Below are positions 50,181 through 58,927 of a DNA stretch of 64,000 nucleotides, one piece after another. The translations under genes and the position numbers were made by a program. The notes under the pieces were generated by a model. It was not told where the DNA came from. It was given only the letters and a program-made list of their open reading frames with translations, and did no database searches. Each line of letters begins with the position of its first letter. Position 1 is the first letter of the stretch. Source of the stretch: Actinomadura physcomitrii (GTDB lineage: Bacteria; Actinomycetota; Actinomycetes; Streptosporangiales; Streptosporangiaceae); the NCBI RefSeq assembly GCF_008923205.2, contig NZ_WBMS02000018.1, positions 129,430 through 193,429 of the forward strand, read 5' to 3'.

Positions 50181-53100
50181 GCGGCGTCGCCTCCCCCGAA
50201 GACTCCGCCATGGTAGGAGTAGCCGGCCCAGTGGACGGCATGACCGAACGGCCGGTGGTGCGGCACCCCGCCGTCGCCGAGGACCTGCAATGCCTCGGTC
50301 GCCAGGCCGCCGGGCAGGAACGCGCCGCCGTCATCGGCGTCGAGCGCCTCGTCGACGAGTGCCCCGATCTCCGCGACCGTTGCCCGCGACAGCCACAGCT
50401 GCGCGTCGCGGAGTGCCGCGGCCGGCTCGGCACCGGCGCCGACACGGTCGTAGAAGCGCGCCATCAGCAGGCTGCCCGCAAGGTCGCCGAGGTCCCAGTT
50501 GCCGACCACGACCGCTCTCGCCCCGGTCACCAGCAGTCCCGTCCCGAAGCCGATCAGCTCGTCCGACCAGCGTTCGACCGGAACGCCTGTCGAACAGCAG
50601 GACAGGACGACGAGACGCAGCGACGGGCAGCGAAGGCCGAGCAGGCCCTCCAGAAGGACCCGGTGCGGCTCTCCCAAGTCGATGTACGAACGGAGCGGAT
50701 CGTCGGGATCCCAGCGCGCGTGGCAGGCGAGGTGCGCGACGCTCGCCGTCTGCAATGACTCCAGCAGCCATCCGCTCCGGTCGCCTTCGGGCGGCATGGG
50801 AAGGCGCGGGCCCAGTTGTTCGGGGATCAACTCCGGCTCGTACCGGGCACAGTCCAGTTCCCTTTGCGGGCCTGCGACGGACACCACCGCCCCAGGGGCA
50901 CCGGCAAGGGGTTCGGCCGAGGACCACCGCTCCGCCACCCTACGGCTCGGGATGTACCGGACCACGGCCTGGTCGAGCCAGCAGGGCCGCCCCTCGGTCG
51001 CCATCGCATGCAGCGGCAGCCCGCTCAGCAGGCCGGACACGACCACGTCCACGTCGGTGACCTCGGCCGCCTCAAGGAGCAGACGCACCGGGGTCAAGAT
51101 CCTCTCATCGAGCAGCTCGGTCAGTGCGTCCACCGCAGCAACGACCTCCTCCGGCGTCCGGGCGCCGCGGAACTCCCGCACCAGCGGCCGGAGCTCGTCC
51201 GAGGTGAGCTGGATCCGGACGCCGAAGGGGGCGCTGCTGCCAGGCCGGTCAAGGAGTATCCAGCTAAGCAGCGGCCCGGTGCCGATGTACAGCACCGGCC
51301 GACCGTCCTCCGGGATCGGTCCGACAGGCGCACGCGGGTCTGCGGCGTCGTCCCAGAGCAGGCGGGACCGGGTGCGCTCGATGCCGTCCCTGGTTCTGAG
51401 CGTGTCGTCCTGGACGAGGTACATCGCCGCCAGCCACCCGCCGAGGTCGGCGGCCTCCCCCAGTTCGGCGAGGCGGGACGCGGGTGTGCGAGCCTCCCGG
51501 TAGAGCCGTGTGACCGCGTCGAGCGCGAGTTCGAACGCCTCCGCCGCCTCCGGCCAGCGCCGCTCCCGGCAATGCAGCCTGCCCAGATTGGCGGCCAGCG
51601 CGACCCGATGCCCCGGCTGGCGGTCCTTGTCGGCCTCTTCGAGCAGCTCGTGGAACAGCTCCAGGCCCTTGGTGCGGTCGGCCTCCTCCTCGGAGTCGCG
51701 GTTCACGAGCGCCGCGGCGTGGTTCACCCCGAGCCGGATGCGCTCGTCATGGCCGGCCGGCAGCCACGCGCGCGCTTCGCGATACGCCTGCCCGGTGAAC
51801 CGTACCGCGAGCTGCGCAGGAGACTCTTGAGCGAGCTCGTCGTCCGGAAGATGGCTCAGGACGCCACCGATGTTGGACATCGAACGGATCCTGTAGGGGT
51901 CCCCCTCGGCCTGCCCCTCACAGAGCGCGACCGCGTCGAGCGCCGCGGCGACCACCTCGGAGACGGCCATCTCCTCGGGCTTCAGCTGCCTCAGCTGGAA
52001 CTTGGCCGTGACCAGGTTGCCTGCCGCCTGGGCCGACTCGAACGGGCGCAGCAACTCTTCCGCCGCAGGGTCGGCGAGGATCTCCGTGTACATGCGGATC
52101 GCCTCACGGGTGGACTCCACGATGTTACGGACCCTGGACTCGCGCAATGCGGCCGCGAAGTTGATCCGGATGAGCAGTTCGCCCCTCCGGTCACGCGGAC
52201 GCAGAACACGATGAACGTGGAGCGCGTCGCGATGGAGCGCCAGCGCTCTCACCTGGTTGTCGACGCGGCCGCCGGGGTTGTGATGGGAGAGCGCCGCCGC
52301 CCAGTTCTGCAATACGTCCGCGAGCCCGTTGCTGCCGGCCCGGACCGACGACCGTGCCACCTCGGCGAGCAGTTCCATGGCCCGGCTCGCGTTCTCCGCC
52401 GGGTCGCCTTGCTGGCGGTCCAGCAGGAGGGCCGCATAGTCCTGATTCGCCCGCCGGGTGTACTCGTGATCGGGACCGAAGACCCGCGGGGCGAGAGCCA
52501 CGGCCTCCGCACCGGATTCCAGCGCCGCCCGCAGGTCGTCGGGTGTACGCCCGGGAGCACCGCTCACCGTGGCGGCATGGCTGATCAGCGCGGCCGTCAG
52601 CAGGACATCCGCATCCGGACGGCCGCGCAGCTCCTCGACCAGACGGGACAACGCCGCCACACGGGCGGGAGCGAAGGGATCGTCACCCCTGGTGGCCTCG
52701 TCCATAAGGTCGGCGGCCTTCCCGTCCAGCCCCGGCTCGTCCGGCCCGGCGTTCCGGAGGCGCCGGAGCAACGTCCGACGGCCCCGCACGACCGCCGCGG
52801 CCTCCTGGTCACCCTGCACCGCGAGCGTCCGGACGATCAATTCGTCGGCGACCAGATCCCAGACAGGGTTCAGCAGGGCGTCGGCCCGCCGCGCCACACG
52901 GATCGCGCTCACGTCGTCCGGTGCCATGAGGAACTCGCCGACCTCGGCCGGCACGTCGGGCACGTCCACCATCTCGCGGATCGCGGCGAACCACGCCCGC
53001 TCGGTCTCCGTCCAGTCCTCGGGAGGCTCGACGTCAAGCCCGGCCAGGACGAAGCCGGAGTACCTGCCCGCCACCGTCCCCACATGTGCCGACCTGACAG

Positions 53101-53473
53101 GGACGAATCTGGGCTTGTCGCTGTCGGTGGGGACCGGCACCGACGGGTGGCTCAGGAGTTCCCGGAGACTCTCCGCATCGGCCTCGACCGTGGTCTCGTC
53201 AGGAAAGCCCACGACCACGGCGATCGGATCCCCCGGGCGCAGCACCACCACCGGCACGTCCAACGAGACAGGCGCGTCGCACCCGGCGCAACCGAACACC
53301 GGCACCCGCGCCTTCAGAAGATCGAGCGCTTCCCGATCCCGCCAGTCGACGAGTCGCGGCACCTCGTAGTCCGCCTCATGCCCGCACCGCCGGCACCGCG
53401 AGCGGTGCCGGACGATCACGCGCGGGAACAGCCCCTCCGGATCCGGCGACACCCGGTCTCCGCCACCCGTCAC
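50177..53473 (-). CDS. CpXC-TPR-CHAT protein
   Basis: A ~1098-residue protein. The N-terminus (27-66) is a CpXC-like zinc-binding domain (CRRCGHEADYEVP then FGCAGCDAPV). TPR-like helices fill ~200-700. The CHAT domain has His in VAHLACHARWDPDD (~915) and Cys in VVLSCCSTG (~957), followed by LIGFGTGLLVTGARAVV. The start is uncertain: GTG at 53473, or GTG at 53452 which has a better GGAG site. It is the first gene of the four-gene overlapping operon. CpXC plus TPR suggests a sensor of a ligand or partner protein, with protease output. Confidence 0.88.
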   Translation of the reverse strand: MTGGGDRVSPDPEGLFPRVIVRHRSRCRRCGHEADYEVPRLVDWRDREALDLLKARVPVFGCAGCDAPVSLDVPVVVLRPGDPIAVVVGFPDETTVEADAESLRELLSHPSVPVPTDSDKPRFVPVRSAHVGTVAGRYSGFVLAGLDVEPPEDWTETERAWFAAIREMVDVPDVPAEVGEFLMAPDDVSAIRVARRADALLNPVWDLVADELIVRTLAVQGDQEAAAVVRGRRTLLRRLRNAGPDEPGLDGKAADLMDEATRGDDPFAPARVAALSRLVEELRGRPDADVLLTAALISHAATVSGAPGRTPDDLRAALESGAEAVALAPRVFGPDHEYTRRANQDYAALLLDRQQGDPAENASRAMELLAEVARSSVRAGSNGLADVLQNWAAALSHHNPGGRVDNQVRALALHRDALHVHRVLRPRDRRGELLIRINFAAALRESRVRNIVESTREAIRMYTEILADPAAEELLRPFESAQAAGNLVTAKFQLRQLKPEEMAVSEVVAAALDAVALCEGQAEGDPYRIRSMSNIGGVLSHLPDDELAQESPAQLAVRFTGQAYREARAWLPAGHDERIRLGVNHAAALVNRDSEEEADRTKGLELFHELLEEADKDRQPGHRVALAANLGRLHCRERRWPEAAEAFELALDAVTRLYREARTPASRLAELGEAADLGGWLAAMYLVQDDTLRTRDGIERTRSRLLWDDAADPRAPVGPIPEDGRPVLYIGTGPLLSWILLDRPGSSAPFGVRIQLTSDELRPLVREFRGARTPEEVVAAVDALTELLDERILTPVRLLLEAAEVTDVDVVVSGLLSGLPLHAMATEGRPCWLDQAVVRYIPSRRVAERWSSAEPLAGAPGAVVSVAGPQRELDCARYEPELIPEQLGPRLPMPPEGDRSGWLLESLQTASVAHLACHARWDPDDPLRSYIDLGEPHRVLLEGLLGLRCPSLRLVVLSCCSTGVPVERWSDELIGFGTGLLVTGARAVVVGNWDLGDLAGSLLMARFYDRVGAGAEPAAALRDAQLWLSRATVAEIGALVDEALDADDGGAFLPGGLATEALQVLGDGGVPHHRPFGHAVHWAGYSYHGGVFGGGDAA

Positions 53474-53556
53474 CCCGCACCCCCAAGACGCTCTCTCCGA
53501 GTGTGCACTGCGGCCGCCGGAAGCGGCCCTACGTTGCGGCGGTTGCTATGCCAGGG

Positions 53557-54600
53557 TCACTCCCCGCGCAGAAAGTGGACTCGGCCATACGGGCGGCGCC
53601 GGGAGACGTCCGGCCGTGGTCCACCAGACCCTTCCAGCTCGAGGGTGTGACCGACCTCCTCCAGTTCGTCCGCCGGCTCCTGCAGGAGATGGGCTCGGCG
53701 AGACGGTTCGCTGGCCTCGGGCGAGCACCCGGAGGGCGGCGCCGTGGAACCGCGCGTGGGGCGAGGAACGCAGGTAGGAGACGAACGGCTGCAGCAGCGC
53801 CAGCGGGCCGCGGCGTCCCCACAGGTCGAGCGCCTTGAGCGCCTCGCCGTCGCGCCAGATGCCATCGACGCAGTCGCTCACCACCAGCGTCAACTGCCGT
53901 CCGGACGGGTCAATGATCTGCTTGGGACTGCGTGGCGCCCCACGCGTACCGGACTCCGCGTACAGTCCCAACTCGCCGCCGGCTGACCTCCCCAGGTGCC
54001 ACACCCGGATGTCGCGGAAGGCGCCGAGCCGCTCCAGGAGCCTGCGCAGTTCCCCGGCCGTCGACCGCCACACCGCCATGGACGGCCCGGCATCGATGAC
54101 CAGGGCGAGGCTGAGCCAGCGCTGCCTTTCCGGGACGAGAACCGGTATCACGATGTTCTCGTCGGCGACGCGGTCGGCGGTCGCGTCCTCGTCCATGACG
54201 AGGACGCGCTCGGAAGGGAAGCGGCGTCTCAGCGGGCGCAGCGCCCGCATGATGTCCAGGCCGTGCGGCAGCGGCGAGACGGCGGGCGCGGGCGCGGCGA
54301 TCGCGCTGCGGGGAGCGTCTTGGGCCGGTGCCGCCGCGGGTTCGGGAGGATGGAGAGAGACACGGTGTTCCTGGTGGTGCGGATCGCGAGGCGGGCCGAG
54401 CGGCAAAGAAGACGGGGACGCCCCCGGCGCGGGACCTGGGTGCTCCGGCGGCGTGAGCCGTTCCCCGGCGGCGGCCGGCGCGGGAACGGAAGCGGCCGCG
54501 CCCATCTGCTCGGCCAGCCACAGCGTCTCGATGACCTCGCTGTCGGTCGCCCGGCCGCCAGGCCGGCAGCGGGGCTTCGGGCGCGCCGACCGCATCCGAC
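53557..54600 (-). pseudogene. SAV_2336-type / vWA-like gene remnant
   Basis: The reverse-strand reading contains SEVIETLWLAEQMG, then a Pro/Ala-rich linker, then IMRALRPLRRRFPSERVLVM, RWLSLALVIDAGPSMAVW (a DxGxS metal-site-like loop), LLERLGAFRDIRVWHLGR, LTLVVSDCVDGIWRDG and LWGRRGPLALLQPFVSYL. These are the hallmarks of SAV_2336-type proteins of streptomycetes. Near 53720 the frame is lost; a shifted frame gives LLQEPADELEEVGHTLELEG and stops at 53557. The N-terminus runs into a MoxR-like start in another frame. It is a truncated, frameshifted relic just upstream of the CHAT operon, on the same strand. Confidence 0.65.
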
Positions 54601-54609
54601 GCGCCGGTG

Positions 54610-54713
54610 TCAGCCGCAGGCCCCCCGAAGTGGCGCCAGGCGAGCGGAGGTGGCAGCCGGCCGATGCCGTCGTGCGGGGCGCCCGTTCCCTGGTAGATCC
54701 GCCAGTCGTTCAT
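54610..54713 (-). pseudogene. MoxR-type ATPase gene, N-terminal scrap
   Basis: A good ribosome site (AAGGAGGG) precedes an ATG at 54713 reading MNDWRIYQGTGAPHDGIGRL and PPLAWRHFGG. This is the conserved N-terminus of actinobacterial MoxR-type AAA+ proteins encoded beside SAV_2336 genes. Nothing of the ATPase core follows; the sequence shifts into the SAV_2336 relic. A large deletion has fused the two genes. Confidence 0.55.
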
Positions 54714-54929
54714 CGTGTCCCTCCTTACGGGGCGGACAGCGCCGCGCCGTCGGGGTCGGGCCCGGGTGGGATCGTCCAGAAGCATCGTGAGGTCCCGACC
54801 GCAGTGATCGGTGTCCTGGTCCTGTGTCCGGGCCTCGGCCCGGAGCGTCCTGATCAGGTCGGGAAGGTCGGCCAGGGATCGACCGGCGAACCGGTCGGTG
54901 AGGAGGCGGCGGAAGTCCTCGGTTCCCGT

Positions 54930-54930
<1 letters not shown>
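54714..54930 (-). pseudogene. Unassigned gene 3' fragment
   Basis: Reverse-strand reading from ~54922 gives EDFRRLLTDRFAGRSLADLP, then DLIRTLRAEARTQDQD and LTMLLDD. It looks like real helical protein sequence, but I cannot assign a family. In a neighbouring frame it ends PDPDGAALSAP and stop just before the MoxR ribosome site, which would be a natural gene end. It abuts the kdpE fragment without spacer, marking a recombination joint. Confidence 0.35.
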
Positions 54931-55193
<263 letters not shown>

Positions 55194-55197
<4 letters not shown>

Positions 55198-57923
55198 TGC
55201 GAGGGGCCTGCGCGGTCGTTGCCGTTGCCGATGCGGTCGCGCCAGGCGGCGACCCTGTCGATGATCCTGGGGTCGGCGAGGTCGGCCTCCGTGTCCCCCT
55301 CGTCCGGGCCGGGGGCCGGCGCGGCGGGGGCCTCGCCTCCGGAGGGCGCCTCGGCCGGGGTGCGCGGTCGGCGGACCGGCATGGTGAGGATCATGGTGAG
55401 GCCGCCGCCGGGGGTCTCCTCGGGGGTGATGTCGCCGTCCATCGCTTCGGCGAGGCCGCGGGCGAGGGCCAGGCCGAGGCCGACGCCGGTCTCGTTGTCG
55501 CGGTCGCCGAGGCGCTGGAACGGCTGGAAGACGCGGTCGCGGTCGGCGGGCGGGATGCCGGGCCCGCGGTCGATGACGCGCAGCTCGAGCCGGTCGCCGT
55601 GCGCGCTGGCGGTGATCACGACGGGCTCGCCCGGCGGGTTGAAGCGGACGGCGTTGGCGACGAGGTTCGCCAGCACGCGTTCCAGCAGCGCCGGGTCGGC
55701 GACCATCTCCGGCAGGCCGTCGGGGACGTGGATCTCGACCGCGTCGCGGCCGGTGTCGCCGATCGCGCGGGCGACGACGTCCTCCGCCGCGACCCGGCGC
55801 GGCGCGAGACCGAGCGACCCGGCCTGCAGGCGGCTCATGTCCAGCAGGTTCGTCACCAGGTGGTCGAGCCTGGCCAGGGACTCGGCGGCGGTGGCGACCA
55901 GCTCGTCCCGATCCTCGGCGCTCCACGCGACATCGGGGCTGTGCAGGCTCTCGACGGCGGCCTTGGCGGAGGCGAGCGGGGTGCGCAGGTCGTGGCCGAC
56001 GGCGTTGAGCAGCGCGGTGCGCATCTTGTCGGCGGCTTCCAGCGGGCGGATCTGGCGGGCGGTCTCGGCGAGGCGCCGGTGGCGCAGCGCGACGGCGGCC
56101 TGGGCGGCGAACGCCTCCAGGATGCGGCGGTCCGAGGCGGGCAGGGTCCGGCCCCGCAGGACGAGGGAGAGCGTGCCGTCCTCGACCAGGATGTCGGACT
56201 CGCCGGCGTCCGGGCTGGTGCAGGGTTCGCCGCCGGCGGTGGCGACGATCCCCCAGCGGTCCGGGTCGCGCAGGGTGTCGGGGGTCACCGGCGCCTCCGG
56301 GTCGCGTTCCAGCAGCGTGACGGCGGTGAGCGCGTAGGTCTCGCGGAGCCGCTCGAGGATGTTGCCGAGCGCGCGGTAGCCGCCGGGCCCCGCGATCGGC
56401 GCGTGCTCGCCCCGCAGGATGTCCCCGGCGAGGGTGGACAGCACCTCGGCGTCGGCGCGGGCCCGCGCGGCCTCCCGGCTGCGGCGCACCGTGATGTCGA
56501 CGATCGTGCTGACCGTCACGCCCACCACCACGTAGACGACGAGCTGGAGCACCGCCTCCGGTTGCGCGACGGTGAACGTGCCGGTGGGCGGGGTGAAGTA
56601 GTAGTTGAGCAGCAGGGAGCCGCCGATCGCCGCGAACAGCGCCGGATACAGCCCGCCCAGCAGCGCCACCCCGACGACCGCGGCCTGGAACAGCAGGATG
56701 TCGCTGGCCAGGGACAGCTCCCCGCGCAGCCGCACCAGCAGGAAGGTCAGCAGCGGCAGCCCGGCCGCGGCCACCGCGAAGCCCGCGTCGCGGCGCGCGG
56801 CCGGAAGGCCCGCCGTTCGCCGCGCCCTCCACCGGCGCCCCTGGTTGGTCTCCTCGTGGGTGACCAGGTGCACGTCGATCGTCCCGGACTGCGCCGTGGT
56901 CGTGACGCCGACGCCGCGCGAGAACAGCTGGGCCACCCGCCCGCGCCGGGACGCGCCGAGGACGAGCTGGGTGGCGTTGACGCCGCGGGCGAAGTCCAGC
57001 AGCGCGTCCGGCACGTTCGAGCCGACGACCTGGTGGTAGCTGCCGCCCAGGCTCTCCACCAGGGCGCGCTGCCGGGTCAGGTGCGCGGGGCCGGCATCGG
57101 TGAGCCCGTCGTTGCGGGCGACGTGGACGGCGAGCAGGTCGGCGCCCTTGGTGCGGTCGGCGATGCGGGCGGCGCGGCGGATGAGGGTGTCGCCCTCGGG
57201 CCCGCCGGTGAGGGCGACGACGACGCGTTCGCGGGCCTCCCAGGTGCCGGCGATGCCGTGGTCGGCGCGGTACCGGTCGAGCTGGTCGTCGACCTTGTCG
57301 GCCAGCCACAGCAGCGCCAGCTCGCGCAGCGCGGTGAGGTTGCCGACGCGGAAGTAGTTGCCGAGCGCGGCGTCGATCTTCTCTGGGGCGTAGATGTTGC
57401 CGTGCGCCATCCGGCGGCGCAGCGCCTCGGGCGCCATGTCGACCAGCTCGACCTGGTCGGCGCGGCGGACCACCTCGTCCGGGACGGTCTCGCGCTGCGG
57501 GACCCCGGTGATCTGCTCGACGACGTCGTTGACCGATTCCAGGTGCTGGACGTTGACGGTGGTGACCACGTCGATGCCGGCGTCCAGGACCTCTTCGATG
57601 TCCTGCCACCGCTTGGTGTTGCGCGAGCCGGGCACGTTGGTGTGGGCCAGCTCGTCGATCAGCGCGACCTGCGGCTTGCGTGCGATGACCGCGCCGGCGT
57701 CCAGCTCGGTGAAGCTCGTGCCGCGGTAGTCGAGCGTCCCGCGCGGGACGACCTCCATGCCTTCCAGGAGCGCGGCGGTGCGGGGCCGGCCGTGGGTCTC
57801 CACGAGGCCGACCACCACATCGGTGCCCCTTTCCCGGCGGCGGGCGCCTTCGGCGAGCATGGCGTAGGTCTTGCCGACGCCGGGCGCCGCGCCGAGGTAG
57901 ACGCGCAACCTGCCGCGCCCCAT
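55194..57923 (-). CDS. kdpD: KdpD osmosensitive K+-channel sensor histidine kinase
   Basis: A 909-residue KdpD. It has the N-terminal KdpD domain with P-loop YLGAAPGVGKTYAMLAEG (~8-25) and LAHTNVPGSRNTKRWQDIEE, a UspA-like domain (~225-345), four closely spaced TM segments (~375-480), a GAF-like region, HisKA GHDLRTPLASAKAAVESL with the phospho-His, and HATPase VIDRGPGIPPADRDRVF. The ATG at 57923 follows GGAGGT; one at 57935 lacks a site. It normally phosphorylates KdpE to induce kdpFABC under K+ limitation, but the partner gene here is broken. The kinase itself looks intact, so a recent lesion or cross-talk to another regulator is possible. Confidence 0.95.
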
Positions 57924-57949
57924 TCGCACCTCCATCGTCAACGCCCGTC

Positions 57950-57989
57950 GTGGTGAGCCCCCGGGACCGGAGCTAAGAGGGCTCACCAC
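57950..57989 (-). terminator. Perfect 11-bp-arm hairpin between kdpC and kdpD
   Basis: Arms GTGGTGAGCCC (57950-57960) and GGGCTCACCAC (57979-57989) with an 18-nt loop lie 27 bp before the kdpD start. It may attenuate read-through from kdpFABC into the sensor gene. There is no T-run. A smaller hairpin GGCTGA-N6-TCAGCC (57997-58014) overlaps the kdpC stop. Confidence 0.5.
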
Positions 57990-58008
57990 AGGATCGGGCT
58001 GAGGCGGA

Positions 58009-58926
58009 TCAGCCGCGGACCGGGAAGGCGCGGTCCAGCGCGATGTTGAGTTCGAGGACGTTGACGCGCCGCTCGCCCATGAAGCCGAGGTCGCGGCCGT
58101 CGGTGCTCGCTTCGACCAGCCGCTCGACCCGGGCGGGAGTCGTGCCGCGCGCCTTGGCGACCCGGTTCACCTGCAGCGCGGCGTAGGCGGGCGAGATGTG
58201 CGGGTCGAGGCCGCTGCCGCTCGCGGTGACCGCGTCGGCCGGGACTGCGGGCTCGGCGGGCGCGTCGCCCTTGATCGGCACGACCAGGCCCTTGGCATAG
58301 TCCTCACCGTACTCGGCCAATTCTACCGGCACGCCCTTGTAGGCGGCGATGAACGGCGCCTTCACCACGCCCTGCTCCTCGTTGAGGCTGACCACCCGGG
58401 TGGGGTGCGGGACGGTGCCGTCGGCGGTGCGGTGCCCGAACACCGCCAGGACGGCTCCGACGCCGCCCGGTGTGCAGAAGGGCCGCGCCCCGCTGACGCC
58501 TTCGAGCTCGCCGACGGCCTTGCTGCGGGCGCACACCTGGGTGAGCAGGCTCTGCCCGGCGTTCTCGTCCTCCTTGCCCGCCGCGACCGGCTTGGGGTCG
58601 GGCAGGGTATCGACGATGTCCTCGGGCCCGAGGTTGCTCGCGGACGTGGCGGTCGGGTCGTAGCCGTCGCCGGCGTTGGACGGGCGGCTCTGGAAGTACT
58701 GCCGGAGCGGGTCGCCGTCCTTGCCGGTGAACGACTGGCCGATGAGCGAGCTGCCGACCGTCCGGCCGTGCAGGGAGACGTAGGAGCCGTCCGCATGGTG
58801 CTTCAGGCCGGGGATCTGGGCGACCGCGAACACGGCCAGCGGGTAGGCGGCGCCGAGCAGGACGGTCAGCACCAGCAGCGCGCGCAGGGCGGCCAGGTGC
58901 TGCCGGATCCAGGTGGGATAACGCAT
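58009..58926 (-). CDS. kdpC: K+-transporting ATPase subunit KdpC
   Basis: A 305-residue KdpC with one N-terminal TM helix (ALLVLTVLLGAAYPLAVFAV). FTGKDGDPLRQYFQSRPSNA and the C-terminal ASGSGLDPHISPAYAALQ with VNVLELNIALD are canonical. Typical KdpC is about 190 residues; the extra ~110 residues (roughly 105-210) form an insertion with two cysteines (VCARS, PFCTPG), as in some other actinomycetes. It stabilises the KdpA-KdpB complex at the membrane. It starts 1 bp after the kdpB stop. Confidence 0.95.
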   Translation of the reverse strand: MRYPTWIRQHLAALRALLVLTVLLGAAYPLAVFAVAQIPGLKHHADGSYVSLHGRTVGSSLIGQSFTGKDGDPLRQYFQSRPSNAGDGYDPTATSASNLGPEDIVDTLPDPKPVAAGKEDENAGQSLLTQVCARSKAVGELEGVSGARPFCTPGGVGAVLAVFGHRTADGTVPHPTRVVSLNEEQGVVKAPFIAAYKGVPVELAEYGEDYAKGLVVPIKGDAPAEPAVPADAVTASGSGLDPHISPAYAALQVNRVAKARGTTPARVERLVEASTDGRDLGFMGERRVNVLELNIALDRAFPVRG

Positions 58927-58927
58927 G

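Noticed and set aside
50816..53650. 944-codon plus-strand open frame opposite the CpXC-TPR-CHAT gene
   Set aside because: Low-complexity Arg/Gly/Pro antisense reading; the minus strand carries CHAT motifs and operon overlaps.
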